A DNA stretch of 46,879 bases, from assembly GCF_028765545.1 (NCBI RefSeq), contig NZ_JARACP010000023.1:1-46879 (forward strand). The letters run 5' to 3'. The DNA comes from Aliivibrio sp. S4MY1. GTDB taxonomy: Bacteria > Pseudomonadota > Gammaproteobacteria > Enterobacterales > Vibrionaceae. A program made the translations under genes and the position numbers. This document shows positions 1 through 9,205 of this stretch, piece after piece (position 1 is the first letter of the stretch; every line of letters starts with the position of its first letter). The notes under the pieces were generated by a model. That model had not been told where the DNA came from, did no database searches, and worked only from the letters and a program-made list of their open reading frames with translations.

Positions 1-118
1 CCATTTACTTTCATTTTAAAAAATGAAAACAAACAGTTTGCTTTCGCAAATAGTGATTATCAACTCACAAGTGCCCACACAGATTAATAGGTTTCAAATT
101 TTTAAAGAGCAAACTAAC
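1..118 (-). other. rRNA operon leader (5' of 16S, gene off left edge)
   Basis: Read on the minus strand this is a Vibrio-type rrn leader. A boxA antitermination element, TGCTCTTTAA, lies at 102-111. The segment CTGTGTGGGCAC, shared with enterobacterial rrn leaders, lies at 71-82. A short hairpin with a GAAA loop (37-50) and an A/T-rich hairpin (about 10-28) follow, as expected in the spacer processed away before mature 16S rRNA. The 16S gene itself would start to the left of base 1 and is not in the window. The call rests on recognising leader motifs, so it is an inference about what lies outside. Confidence 0.82.
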
Positions 119-165
119 AAGGCATGCTGTGATTTGAATCACTCGCTCCGTGTCAGTGGATGCGC

Positions 166-216
166 AGTATAGGCAATTCAGATTTTCGTGCAAGCCTTTT
201 TATTTAAAAAAACACC
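166..216 (-). promoter_or_regulatory. rrn promoter (sigma-70, with UP-like element)
   Basis: On the minus strand a -35 TTGCAC (188-193) is separated by 16 bp from a -10 TATACT (166-171). The -10 is followed by a GC-rich GCGC discriminator, the usual mark of stringently controlled rRNA promoters. An A/T-rich UP-like stretch (about 194-216) lies upstream. The position about 50 bp ahead of boxA fits an rRNA operon promoter. No second promoter was resolved. Confidence 0.82.
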
Positions 217-361
217 GTTAGAGCAACAATTAACCAAGTCGAGCAAATACCATACTAAAAAGGCTATTTTATTGATTATTTCCTCTATGAGTCTTATCTC
301 CTCACGCTTAAATAGCTATGTTACAATTATCATCTATTCAAACCTTACTTGAGATATACAC

Positions 362-1060
362 ATGAAAATCGGCATTATCGGTGCAATGGAACAAGAAGTT
401 GCCATTCTAAAAGAACAAATTGAAGGTTTAACAACCACGACAAAAGCAGGATGTACTTTCCATACTGGTACCTTAGCTGGAGCAGACATTGTATTGCTGC
501 AATCTGGTATTGGTAAAGTTGCAGCAGCAGTAGGGACAACATTACTTATTTCAGATCATAATGTAGATCTGGTACTAAACACGGGTTCGGCGGGTGGGTT
601 TGATTCATCACTAAACCTTGGCGATGTCGTAATTTCAACAGAAGTACGCCACCATGATGCAGACGTAACAGCTTTTGGCTACGAAATGGGCCAAATGGCA
701 CAACAGCCAGCCGCTTTTAAAGCTGACGAGAACTTAATGTCTGTAGCAGAGCAAGCATTGACACAAATGGAAAATAAACACGCTGTTCGTGGCTTAATCT
801 GCACTGGTGACGCTTTTGTATGCACACCTGAACGCCAGATGTTTATCCGAACTCACTTCCCATCAGTTATCGCTGTTGAAATGGAAGCTTCAGCGATAGC
901 TCAAGCATGTCATCAATTTGAAGTTCCGTTTGTTGTTGTTCGTGCAATTTCAGATGTTGCAGATAAAGAGTCTCCAATGAGTTTTGAAGAGTTTTTACCT
1001 CTTGCTGCACAAAGCTCATCTGAGATGGTGACCAAAATGGTTGCTCTATTAAATAAATAG
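362..1060 (+). CDS. mtnN: 5'-methylthioadenosine/S-adenosylhomocysteine nucleosidase
   Basis: Cytosolic nucleosidase that cleaves adenine from methylthioadenosine, S-adenosylhomocysteine and 5'-deoxyadenosine. It serves methionine salvage and detoxifies SAH, and in vibrios the product feeds LuxS/autoinducer-2 formation. The 232-residue length is standard for MTAN. The N-terminal [13 protein letters not shown] carries the conserved Glu12. The VEMEAS motif gives Glu173 and Glu175, and SDVAD gives the catalytic Asp198, one residue offset from E. coli numbering. It is transcribed away from the rrn promoter and is followed by a terminator-like hairpin before the next gene, so it may be largely monocistronic. 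Confidence 0.97.
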   Translation: MKIGIIGAMEQEVAILKEQIEGLTTTTKAGCTFHTGTLAGADIVLLQSGIGKVAAAVGTTLLISDHNVDLVLNTGSAGGFDSSLNLGDVVISTEVRHHDADVTAFGYEMGQMAQQPAAFKADENLMSVAEQALTQMENKHAVRGLICTGDAFVCTPERQMFIRTHFPSVIAVEMEASAIAQACHQFEVPFVVVRAISDVADKESPMSFEEFLPLAAQSSSEMVTKMVALLNK

Positions 1061-1066
1061 CATCCT

Positions 1067-1100
1067 AAATTGAGCTAGCCAAACGTTAGCTCAATTTTCT
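1067..1100 (+). terminator. Terminator-like hairpin after mtnN
   Basis: A perfect 11-bp inverted repeat (1067-1077 and 1087-1097, arms AAATTGAGCTA/TAGCTCAATTT) with a 9-nt loop is followed by a pyrimidine-rich TCTCTCTTCT tract rather than a pure T-run. It probably gives partial termination between mtnN and the CbiB-family gene. Confidence 0.6.
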
Positions 1101-1122
1101 CTCTTCTATATAGTAAACATAT

Positions 1123-2076
1123 ATGCTTGAAAAATTCTCTTTACTCATTGCTGATTATTCTCTACTGGTTTTATGGGGGGCGTTATTATTTCATTTACTT
1201 TTACCAATCCCAGTTCATGCCCACCCCATGACTATTTGGCGAAAATTCGCAGAGTTATTAGCGAACAAAGTAAATAATACTCGCTCTTATCAACAACGTT
1301 TTCTTTCTGGCTCTCTCGCTTGGGCCTTAATGATCATCCCTGCTTTTATTGTCTGTATCGCAGCTCAACCCATAGTTTGGAACCTTCCTCTATTTAATTT
1401 GGGACTACTTCTTATTTCATTAGAATGGCGAGGCGTTGAAAAACTCTGTAAAGATACAATTCAATCAATTAATCAAAATAATAAAGAAGAAGCAAAGACA
1501 GCTCTACAACCTTGGGTTAATCGAGATGTTGAGCCTTTATCTCTGCTAGGTTTAGGCAAAGCAAGTGCAGAAACGATAATTTTAGGCTACGCAAGAACCG
1601 TCATTGGTGTTTTATTTTGGTACGGTATTGCTGGAGGGGTTGGCGCATTTATCTATCGCTTATCTTTAGAGTTAGCAAGAGCTTGGTCTCCATCAAGAGA
1701 TTCATTCCGACCATTTGGTATTCCCGCCCTAACCATACAAACTTTTCTTGATTTTATTCCTTTAAAACTATTTAGCCTGTTATGTCTTATTGGTAAGCAC
1801 CTTCAAAGCACACTCCACACCTTAAATCAGCAACGTAAGAGCTGGGTAAATACAAATAATGCGTGGCTACTTATCATTATTGGTAAAAAATTTGAGCTTT
1901 CTCTTGGTGGTCCTGTTATTTATCAGGGCAAGAAAATTAGCCGCCCAAAGCTGGGAGGAAAAATTGCGCCATCAGCTCTTCATTTAGCGCAAATACATCG
2001 TTTCTTAAGCTGGAGAATCGCTATTTGGTTAATTCTTCAAAGCACTCTAATGGTTATAATCAAACATGGGTTATAA
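1123..2076 (+). CDS. CobD/CbiB-family membrane protein (divergent)
   Basis: A 317-residue integral membrane protein of the CbiB/CobD family, whose classical member is adenosylcobinamide-phosphate synthase in cobalamin assembly. Family hallmarks visible are the N-terminal hydrophobic segment, the LFW...GGVGAFIYR stretch near residues 165-180, and the C-terminal LGGPVIYQGKKISRPKLGG. The usual SLAENLSDG-like active-site segment is replaced by ASAETIILGYART, so catalytic competence is uncertain. There is no other cobalamin-synthesis gene nearby. The start has a weak ribosome-binding site (TAGTAAAC). A divergent protein at this position beside mtnN is, from memory, usual in vibrios. The family is fairly sure and the function is not. 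Confidence 0.75.
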   Translation: MLEKFSLLIADYSLLVLWGALLFHLLLPIPVHAHPMTIWRKFAELLANKVNNTRSYQQRFLSGSLAWALMIIPAFIVCIAAQPIVWNLPLFNLGLLLISLEWRGVEKLCKDTIQSINQNNKEEAKTALQPWVNRDVEPLSLLGLGKASAETIILGYARTVIGVLFWYGIAGGVGAFIYRLSLELARAWSPSRDSFRPFGIPALTIQTFLDFIPLKLFSLLCLIGKHLQSTLHTLNQQRKSWVNTNNAWLLIIIGKKFELSLGGPVIYQGKKISRPKLGGKIAPSALHLAQIHRFLSWRIAIWLILQSTLMVIIKHGL

Positions 2077-2119
2077 CTTTTATTTCAACGACATCATGCA
2101 GTAAGTCATAGAGGACAAG

Positions 2120-2731
2120 ATGTTAATCTATATAATTGATATGTTTGGTACCGCCATCTTTGCTATTTCAGGCGTTTTATTAGCGGGACGATTAAAAATG
2201 GACCCCTTTGGTGTCACAGTTCTCGCTAGCGTTACCGCTATTGGAGGAGGAACAATTCGAGATATGGCACTTGGCGCCACCCCTGTTTTCTGGATTACTG
2301 ATACTAACTATTTATTAGTCATTTTTGTTACTTGCATTTTAACCATGTTAATCATCAGAAAACCAAAACGTCTTCCTTGGTATATTCTTCCTGTATCCGA
2401 TGCCATTGGATTAGCTGTATTTGTCGGAATTGGTGTTGAAAAGGCCCTAAGCTATAACGCAGATCCAATGGTTGCCGTGATTATGGGGGTAATAACTGGT
2501 TGCGGAGGAGGTATTATTCGTGATGTTCTTGCTCGTGAAGTCCCAATGGTATTAAGAAGCGAAGTGTATGCCACCGCTTGTATTATCGGAGGAATAGTCC
2601 ACACATCAGCTCTTGAGTTTAATATTCAAAGTTCGACAGCCATGCTTTTTGGCGTAGCGACAACATTAGTCATTCGATTAGCCGCTATTCGCTGGCATCT
2701 ATCTTTACCGACTTTTGCTCTCAATAAATAA
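2120..2731 (+). CDS. yadS: YadS/TRIC-family inner-membrane channel (UPF0126)
   Basis: A 203-residue hydrophobic protein with two repeats of the same unit. Each repeat carries a glycine-rich turn followed by Arg-Asp: GGGTIRDMALG near residue 42 and GCGGGIIRDVLA near residue 128. This is the signature of the UPF0126/TRIC prokaryotic family, trimeric cation-channel-like proteins of about seven membrane helices. A good Shine-Dalgarno (GAGGA) precedes the ATG. The gene lies 43 bp after the CbiB-like gene and probably shares its transcript. It ends at a clear terminator. The transported ion cannot be told from sequence. Confidence 0.88.
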   Translation: MLIYIIDMFGTAIFAISGVLLAGRLKMDPFGVTVLASVTAIGGGTIRDMALGATPVFWITDTNYLLVIFVTCILTMLIIRKPKRLPWYILPVSDAIGLAVFVGIGVEKALSYNADPMVAVIMGVITGCGGGIIRDVLAREVPMVLRSEVYATACIIGGIVHTSALEFNIQSSTAMLFGVATTLVIRLAAIRWHLSLPTFALNK

Positions 2732-2737
2732 AGCATT

Positions 2738-2775
2738 AAGCCAACTCTGTTCACATTATTGAGTTGGCTTTTTTG
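2738..2775 (+). terminator. Intrinsic terminator after yadS
   Basis: Perfect 10-bp arms AAGCCAACTC (2738-2747) and GAGTTGGCTT (2761-2770), with a 13-nt loop and a following T-run. Confidence 0.9.
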
Positions 2776-2908
2776 TTTATTTTTAATTAATGGAACTTTT
2801 TTTTATTAAAAGGTGACAAAACGATAACTTCGTCACATAGCAGTTAACTCAAAAACAAGCTAAACTTCTATGTTGTTATTTCTATGAATTCTTTACCTAA
2901 TTAGTCGA

Positions 2909-4222
2909 ATGATATTATCTAAATTAACTCGCATTCCTGTTATCCATCGTATTCTTATTGGTATTTGTAGCGCTGGGATAATTGTTGCTGTAGCGACAAT
3001 TCCAGACTCGGTCGCCCCTGACTCAGGCTTTTATAAATTAGCGGTCGGACAAACATACCCCATTGAAATTCGTCAAGAATCACTTATTTCGCATGAACAA
3101 GCCTCCCCAAATAAGCAACTATCTTGGGAGAATTATACGGTTAAGTCAGGTGAAAGTGCTTCTGTATTATTCAGTCGAGCAGGACTAACCGCTCGCCAAC
3201 TTTATAACCTAACCAGCAGTGATAAAGAAATTGAACAACAATTAACCCGTCTCCGTCCTGGTAATAAATTAAAGTTTGGCTTCAATAAAAACCAAGAAAT
3301 TATCCAACTTATTCGCCCTATTAGTAAATTTGAAACCTATAGGATCAGTAAAGTAGGTGATCAGTATATTGGTTTATTTGAAAAAAAAGAGATCGAAACC
3401 CAACTTAATTATACCAAAGCGACAATTACCTCTAATTTTTGGAATGCTTCAATTAGCGCAGGTTTAAATGCAAACCAAATAATGGAATTAGCTGGCATTT
3501 TTGGTTGGGACATTGATTTTGCTTTAGATATTCGTGAAGGCGACAGTTTTAGCGTTCTTTATGAAGAGCGTTATGCAGAAGGTGAATACGCAGGTAAAGG
3601 AAATATTATTGCGGCTTCTTTTACCAATCGCGGAGATACCTTTACCGCTATTCGTAATGATAAAAATGGTAATTTCTATGAGCCAAATGGCCGAGCAATG
3701 AAAAAGGCTTTTTTACGCTCCCCAATTAACTTCCGTTATGTGAGCTCTAACTTTAACCCTCGTCGCTTGCACCCTGTAACTGGACAGCGAAAAGCACATA
3801 GAGGCACTGATTATGTCGCACCTGTTGGCACCCCTATTTGGGCAGCAGGTGATGGCGTGGTTGATAAAGCAGGTTATAACCAATTTAATGGTAACTACGT
3901 ATTCATTCGCCATAGTAATACTTACATTACTAAGTATTTACATATGACTAAACGTTATGTAAAAACGGGGCAACGAGTAAAACAAGGGGATACGGTTGGT
4001 ACCCTAGGCGGTACAGGACGAGTTACGGGGCCTCACTTACATTATGAATTCTTAGTAAACGGAGTTCATAAAGACGCAAGAACCGTTTCGTTACCTCAAT
4101 CAAAATCGTTAACAGGCAATGATAAAAAAGAGTTTGAAGTGGTAGCAAAAGAGCGTTTAAAACAACTCGAACAATACAGTCAGTTTATTGTAGGTAATCA
4201 CCCTGTATTAACCCACGAATAA
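2909..4222 (+). CDS. M23 murein DD-endopeptidase, MepM/Shy type
   Basis: A periplasmic zinc peptidase that cuts peptidoglycan cross-links so the sacculus can grow. The 437 residues begin with a membrane anchor (about 12-32). An OapA/LysM-like domain follows (about 70-150, containing YTVKSGESASVLF), then a Csd3/YebA-type middle domain, then the M23 (LytM) domain (about 270-390). Zinc and catalytic residues are present: His297 and Asp301 in HRGTDY, and His376 and His378 in HLHYEF. It is therefore predicted to be active, unlike degenerate EnvC/NlpD-type activators. No strong Shine-Dalgarno precedes the ATG. It resembles E. coli MepM and the V. cholerae Shy endopeptidases; which Shy paralogue is not resolved. 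Confidence 0.92.
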   Translation: MILSKLTRIPVIHRILIGICSAGIIVAVATIPDSVAPDSGFYKLAVGQTYPIEIRQESLISHEQASPNKQLSWENYTVKSGESASVLFSRAGLTARQLYNLTSSDKEIEQQLTRLRPGNKLKFGFNKNQEIIQLIRPISKFETYRISKVGDQYIGLFEKKEIETQLNYTKATITSNFWNASISAGLNANQIMELAGIFGWDIDFALDIREGDSFSVLYEERYAEGEYAGKGNIIAASFTNRGDTFTAIRNDKNGNFYEPNGRAMKKAFLRSPINFRYVSSNFNPRRLHPVTGQRKAHRGTDYVAPVGTPIWAAGDGVVDKAGYNQFNGNYVFIRHSNTYITKYLHMTKRYVKTGQRVKQGDTVGTLGGTGRVTGPHLHYEFLVNGVHKDARTVSLPQSKSLTGNDKKEFEVVAKERLKQLEQYSQFIVGNHPVLTHE

Positions 4223-4233
4223 ATGAAAATAAG

Positions 4234-4284
4234 ATAATGCCCTATCATGTCATTAATCAGTGACAACATAGGGCATTATTTTTA
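4234..4284. terminator. Bidirectional terminator between M23 gene and RND pump
   Basis: Perfect 12-bp arms ATAATGCCCTAT (4234-4245) and ATAGGGCATTAT (4268-4279), followed on + by a T-run. It sits between convergent genes and may serve both, more strongly the + strand. Confidence 0.85.
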
Positions 4285-4287
4285 TCC

Positions 4288-7200
4288 TTAACTTGAGTGT
4301 TTTTTATCTCTACCTAGCATCAATAAACAAGGTGTTAATACGAGAGTTAATACAGTAGCAAAGGCTAATCCCCCAGCTACAGCGGTTGCTAATTGTGACC
4401 ACCACTGGGTACTAGGAGCACCAAACTCTACTTTTTGACTTACCAGATCGATATTCATTTCCAATACCATTGGCATTAAACCTAAAATCGTCGTTATTGT
4501 GGTTAATAACACTGGTCGTAAACGCTGAACCCCTGTTTGTAATATTGCATCAACTTTCTCAAGCCCTTCTTTACGCAATGTATTGTAGGTATCAATAAGT
4601 ACAATATTATTATTAACAACAATCCCAGCCAAAGAAATGACTCCTATCCCTGACATAATGATGCCAAAAGGACGTTGGAAGATAAGCAAACCAGCAAAGA
4701 CACCAACCGTTGAAAATAAAACAGCACTTAAAATAAGGAAAGCCTGATAAAAACTATTAAATTGAGTGACCAAAATGATCGCCATCACCGCTAAAGCAAC
4801 AACAAAAGCATTTTGAAGAAATGCGGCTGAATTATTCTGCTCTTCGTTTTGACCTCTGAGTTTAAACTCAACCCCATCAGGTAAATTTAAAGAGCTTAAG
4901 GCTGATTTAATTTTTGGTAATTCAATACTCAAATTATAACCATCACTCATATCGGCTTTTACCGTTAACACTCGATGCCCGTCAATTCGATGAATCGTAT
5001 CTTGTTTGTGAGTAGGGATAATTCGTGCAAAATTAGTGATAGGAACTAATCCATTAACGGTTTTTACCCTTAACTCATCAAAACGTCCGATGTCTCGATG
5101 TTCTTCAGGAAAACGAACAAGAATATCAACTTGTTCATCATTATCATCTGGTAGGTAATCCCCTATTTTGAGTCCATTAGTCACAAATTGCACTGTATTA
5201 CCAACCAGTGTTGCATCCGCACCAAAGCGTGCGGCATCATCTCGACGAATATCAATTTTCCAATCAATACCTTGTTTATTTGAAGTATCACTTACATTCG
5301 TAAAGGCTGGATTCGCATCAATCCACTCTCTTACTCGCATTACTGATTGATTAAGTAACTCACCGCTTCTTGCACTGAGTTCGATAACTAAATCATGCTC
5401 ACTCGGAGGGCCAGCATTCGGTGTACTAAATTCCAATTCAATACCTGCAATGTCCTTTGTTTGAGTCCTTAAATCATTGATGATCTCTTTCACTGGTCTG
5501 CGATATTGCCAATCCACTGGGGTTATTTGAATTTGTCCAATTTCATCATCGCCACCAGTTCGCGTATAAATACTGTCTAATTCTTTCATTCCCAATATTT
5601 GGTCTTGCACTTCAACCATTAATTTATCTTTCTCATTAATAGAAAGATCACCATGAGAGCGCACTTTGACCGTTAAGAATGGAGGATCAACATCAGGGAA
5701 AAAGACAACACCCAAACCAGCTTTCGCATAAGTAAACCCAATCCCTATTGCTAATATTATTGCTAACAACAGAATTTTAAATGGGTGCTTAAGTGCCATT
5801 GATAATGTATGAAAATAGAGTTTTGTTATCCCTTCAGCTTGACTAAAATCCCCCTGACTTAACGCATACAGTTTTTCCCTCTTCTTTGGTAAGACTTGTT
5901 GAGGTTTACCCAATAAACTCCCCAAAACCGGGACAAATAAAAGTGCCATAACAAGAGATGCACTCAGTGTAGCAATTAAGGTGAGAGGCAAGTACTTCAT
6001 AAATTCGCCTGTAATATCAGGCCAAAATAACAAAGGAGCAAAAGCAGCTAAGGTGGTTGCGGTAGATGCGGTGATCGGCCACGCCATTCGTTGTGCAGCT
6101 TCTCGATAGGCATCAAGACGGTTCGCACCTTCCTGCATTCGTCGATCGGCATATTCAGTAACCACAATTGCGCCATCAACAAGCATTCCTACCGCCATAA
6201 TAAGCGAAAATAGCACGACAATATTAATGGTTAACCCAGATAGCGCTAACATTAATAGGCCAGTTAGGAACGAACCAGGAATTGAGATCCCAACCAGAAG
6301 GGCCGTTCTTGCTCCTAGAATAGCAATAATGACAATCACTACTAATAAAATGGCTGATAAAATATTATTTTGCAGATCGTTAAGCATGATCTTAACGTCT
6401 TTTGACTCATCCCACGTGTATTTTACCAATAAATTGTTTGGCCATGAGTCAAGCGCTTGAGCACCGGCTAAAACTGCTTTTACTATCTCAACTGTTTCAA
6501 TTATGTTTTCGCCAGAGCGTTTTTTGATATCGAGGACAATGGCCTTTTCACCATTTAGTCGAGCGTAACTATTAGGGTCTCTAAACGCTTTTCGAACCGT
6601 TGCAATATCTCCAAAAGTCACCACTTTCTTACCATCAACTTTAATTGGTAATTCAAGGACATCTTTTAATGAATCAAAAACAGAAGGGACTTTAACTGAA
6701 AATCGTCCATAACCGGTATCAACAAACCCAGCTGCAACCACTCGGTTGTTCAACGCTATCAAATTATAAATAGCGGCTTGATCTAGACCATAACTTTCTA
6801 ATAAAAGAGGGTCTACTATGATTTCGACAACATCTTCTCGATCTCCAGCAATATCAACTTCTAATATTTGCTTATAACTTTCGAGCTTGTCTTGTAATTT
6901 TCGTGCAATTTGTACTGCGGTTCGCTCAGGTACCGTTCCATATAGCACTACGGATAATACGGCTTGCTCTGCTGCTAGAGTAACTTCATGTACGGTTGGC
7001 TCATCACTCTCTTCTGGTAAGTCCGGTTTTACCAGATCAACCGCATCTCTTACATCGGTAAGGGCTTTATCCAAATCCGTTCCAACATTAAACTCTAATG
7101 TTACTGAGCCATGGCCTTCCCCCGCGACCGCTGTCATTTCTTTGATCCCTTCAATAGAGCGTAACTCTTGCTCCATCGGGCGAACCAATAAGCGCTCAGA

Positions 7201-7377
7201 ATCTTCAGGAGAAATACCTTGATGGCTCATTGAGACATAAATGATTGGGATCGTAATGTCCGGATTCGACTCTTTTGGGATAATAATATAAGTCGATACA
7301 CCTGCTACAAGTAATAGTACCAATAGCAGTAGCATAGTACGTGAGCGACTCAGAGCCGCATTAATAATGGCTAACAT
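4288..7377 (-). CDS. RND-family efflux pump, HAE-1/AcrB-like inner-membrane subunit
   Basis: Proton-driven transporter of 1029 residues, the usual size of hydrophobe/amphiphile RND pumps. It exports drugs, detergents or similar compounds with an adaptor and a TolC-like channel. The sequence shows TM1 at about residues 14-34, a porter domain (from about 40), and a central helix block (about 335-500) with motifs GISIPGSFLTG and MLVDGAIVVTEYADRR. A second porter half and a C-terminal helix block with SLAGIVVNNNIVLID follow. The gene starts 9 bp after its adaptor, so the two form an operon. No outer-membrane channel gene is present. The substrate cannot be deduced. Confidence 0.93.
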   Translation of the reverse strand: MLAIINAALSRSRTMLLLLVLLLVAGVSTYIIIPKESNPDITIPIIYVSMSHQGISPEDSERLLVRPMEQELRSIEGIKEMTAVAGEGHGSVTLEFNVGTDLDKALTDVRDAVDLVKPDLPEESDEPTVHEVTLAAEQAVLSVVLYGTVPERTAVQIARKLQDKLESYKQILEVDIAGDREDVVEIIVDPLLLESYGLDQAAIYNLIALNNRVVAAGFVDTGYGRFSVKVPSVFDSLKDVLELPIKVDGKKVVTFGDIATVRKAFRDPNSYARLNGEKAIVLDIKKRSGENIIETVEIVKAVLAGAQALDSWPNNLLVKYTWDESKDVKIMLNDLQNNILSAILLVVIVIIAILGARTALLVGISIPGSFLTGLLMLALSGLTINIVVLFSLIMAVGMLVDGAIVVTEYADRRMQEGANRLDAYREAAQRMAWPITASTATTLAAFAPLLFWPDITGEFMKYLPLTLIATLSASLVMALLFVPVLGSLLGKPQQVLPKKREKLYALSQGDFSQAEGITKLYFHTLSMALKHPFKILLLAIILAIGIGFTYAKAGLGVVFFPDVDPPFLTVKVRSHGDLSINEKDKLMVEVQDQILGMKELDSIYTRTGGDDEIGQIQITPVDWQYRRPVKEIINDLRTQTKDIAGIELEFSTPNAGPPSEHDLVIELSARSGELLNQSVMRVREWIDANPAFTNVSDTSNKQGIDWKIDIRRDDAARFGADATLVGNTVQFVTNGLKIGDYLPDDNDEQVDILVRFPEEHRDIGRFDELRVKTVNGLVPITNFARIIPTHKQDTIHRIDGHRVLTVKADMSDGYNLSIELPKIKSALSSLNLPDGVEFKLRGQNEEQNNSAAFLQNAFVVALAVMAIILVTQFNSFYQAFLILSAVLFSTVGVFAGLLIFQRPFGIIMSGIGVISLAGIVVNNNIVLIDTYNTLRKEGLEKVDAILQTGVQRLRPVLLTTITTILGLMPMVLEMNIDLVSQKVEFGAPSTQWWSQLATAVAGGLAFATVLTLVLTPCLLMLGRDKKHSS

Positions 7378-7386
7378 ACAATGTCC

Positions 7387-8499
7387 CTATTTACGTTTTG
7401 CGTGAATAAAGTCACCATCACGGACAAACCCTTGACCAACGGTAATAATATCGACTTCATCACCAAGTCCCGTTAACCAAATCCCATCATCTTCTGCTTT
7501 TACTAATTGGATCGGCACAAATTTTACTTGTTGATCACTGTCTGCGTGCCCTTCACTTTGAATAACCGTTTTGACCCCTAAATCTCCAGCTTCATTTAAT
7601 GCCAACATAGCCGGTGACACTTTTAGCGCAGGTTGAAGATCGAGGTTTATTTCTACTTCAGAGCTCATACCTGCAGAAATTTCTGTACCTGTATTTGGTA
7701 TTTCAACTTCAACAGAAAACGTATTTGTCGACGATGAGGATACGCTAGAGATATAACGAACATATCCTTCAATTGATAAACCGTTAATAAAAAAAACTTC
7801 TGCTTTCTGTCCTTTATCAATCTGCCCAATATGCCTTTCACTCACATTAACTTCGATAACTAAAGGGTCTAATACCACAATTTTTGCAACAGGATCACCA
7901 CGACTCACAAAGTCACCTACCTCAACAAAAAGGTGTTCTACAATGCCATCAAATGGGGCGGTAATCGTTGTATTCTTTAATATAAGCTCAGCATTTCTTA
8001 CACTCGCTCTTGCTTCAGCTAAAGACGCTTCAGCTTGACTAAAAGCGACTTCGCCTTGCAATCCTTTTCGACGAAGTTCTTTTGCTGCTTTAAACTCTTT
8101 CATTCGTACCGAATATATGGCTTTGGCTTGGCTTAAACGTAAGTCAAGATCTGCCATATCTAAATGAGCAATTGGTTGATCTTTTTTTACTCTAACGCCC
8201 TTTCTAACTAAGATATCCTCAATTTGAGCACCAACTTGTGCGCCTAATATTGTTTTACGATCAGGCGCAGTTCTGCCATATAAAGAAATGGTTTTATGGG
8301 TGGGGATAGACTGAAATCGTTCAACAATGACATGTGCAAGAGGAACGCTCAAAGACTGATTATCTTCTTTTATCTCTGCATTATCTGCATGAGAAGGGCC
8401 GCTTATTATCCATAGAAATAAGCTTAAAAATAAACAGAAAGAAATTATCCAAGGACGATGGAGAACATATGAAAAAAAACAAGATGCGTATTTACCCAT
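7387..8499 (-). CDS. RND periplasmic adaptor (membrane fusion protein)
   Basis: Membrane-fusion subunit that links the RND pump to an outer-membrane channel. An N-terminal hydrophobic segment (WIISFCLFLSLFLWIISG) is followed by a barrel-sandwich hybrid/lipoyl half with QPIAHLDMADL. A short alpha-hairpin (about 125-170), the second lipoyl half (TITAPFDGIVEHLFVEVGDFV) and a beta-barrel come next. The open frame extends to 8544, but the ATG at 8499 has a proper AAGGA 8 nt upstream, whereas the upstream ATG at 8544 has AGG touching it. I therefore choose 8499 (370 residues). It is cotranscribed with the downstream pump gene. Confidence 0.9.
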   Translation of the reverse strand: MGKYASCFFSYVLHRPWIISFCLFLSLFLWIISGPSHADNAEIKEDNQSLSVPLAHVIVERFQSIPTHKTISLYGRTAPDRKTILGAQVGAQIEDILVRKGVRVKKDQPIAHLDMADLDLRLSQAKAIYSVRMKEFKAAKELRRKGLQGEVAFSQAEASLAEARASVRNAELILKNTTITAPFDGIVEHLFVEVGDFVSRGDPVAKIVVLDPLVIEVNVSERHIGQIDKGQKAEVFFINGLSIEGYVRYISSVSSSSTNTFSVEVEIPNTGTEISAGMSSEVEINLDLQPALKVSPAMLALNEAGDLGVKTVIQSEGHADSDQQVKFVPIQLVKAEDDGIWLTGLGDEVDIITVGQGFVRDGDFIHAKRK

Positions 8500-8590
8500 A
8501 GCAACAATCCTTAGTGCTTTAGAGGTAGGTAAACAGTAATACATCCTGATTTACTGTAGGAATTAAGTAACCTTTATAACTTAAATTTAT

Positions 8591-8625
8591 AAAAAAAGGT
8601 AAGCGAGAATCCTCTAACTTACCTT
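8591..8625 (-). terminator. Intrinsic terminator of erpA
   Basis: On the minus strand arms AAGGTAAG/CTTACCTT (8618-8625 and 8596-8603) are followed by a seven-T run. The hairpin lies just past the erpA stop and separates it from the efflux operon. Confidence 0.85.
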
Positions 8626-8637
8626 CTTTATCAGTTT

Positions 8638-8979
8638 TTATACACTGAACGAAGCACCGCAACCACAGGTTGTTGTTGCGTTCGGGTTATCAATGAAGAA
8701 ACGAGAACCTTCAAGCCCTTCGGTGTAATCAACAACACCACCAATCAAGTATTGTAAACTCATTGGGTCAACAACCAAGGTTACGCCATCATTAACTAAG
8801 GTCATATCACCTTCGTTCACTTCTTCATCAAACGTAAATCCGTATTGGAAACCACTACAACCACCACCAGTAATGTATACACGTAGTTTTAGATTTGGGT
8901 TTTCTTCTTCTGCAATTAGCGTTTTTACTTTTGCTGCGGCAACATCAGAAAACGTTAACGGCACAGATACATCACTCAT
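8638..8979 (-). CDS. erpA: A-type iron-sulfur cluster carrier ErpA
   Basis: Cytosolic carrier that delivers Fe-S clusters to target enzymes; in E. coli these include the isoprenoid enzymes IspG/IspH. The 113-residue HesB/IscA-fold protein has the three cluster cysteines Cys41 ([11 protein letters not shown]) and Cys105/Cys107 (CGCG near the C-terminus). It lies divergent from hemL, an arrangement common in gamma-proteobacteria that separates it from iscA in an isc operon. The fold alone could be IscA or ErpA, but the divergence from hemL supports ErpA. Confidence 0.95.
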   Translation of the reverse strand: MSDVSVPLTFSDVAAAKVKTLIAEEENPNLKLRVYITGGGCSGFQYGFTFDEEVNEGDMTLVNDGVTLVVDPMSLQYLIGGVVDYTEGLEGSRFFIDNPNATTTCGCGASFSV

Positions 8980-9205
8980 TTAAACCTCTCAGGATTGGTT
9001 TCCAATTCTATTTTATTGCTGATTATCTAATACCTGACTGTTTCATTCAAGTATTCAATTATATCTAATGCTTTGCCACTTCATATCGGGATCGCATTTC
9101 CTGTCACTATTTTACTATTAGATGGGGATTAATACGATCAACTCAAGCATTTTTAGGTACAATAGCGCGCAACTGGTCCAATTGATTACTATGAGGATAT
9201 AAGTA
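8980..9205. promoter_or_regulatory. Divergent erpA/hemL promoter region
   Basis: A 226-bp AT-rich spacer between divergent genes. A plausible -10 for hemL, TACAAT, lies at 9158-9163, but no good -35 stands 16-18 bp upstream. No clear IscR or Fur box was recognised by eye. The hemL start has GAGGATATAAGTA upstream as ribosome-binding site. Confidence 0.5.

Noticed and set aside
6887..7222. 111-aa + strand frame opposite the RND pump
   Set aside because: It lies inside a conserved pump gene and is Ser/Thr-rich with no family features; treated as a shadow.
8500..8544. Longer N-terminus of the RND adaptor (start at 8544)
   Set aside because: The only AGG is adjacent to the ATG, whereas the start at 8499 has a correctly spaced AAGGA.
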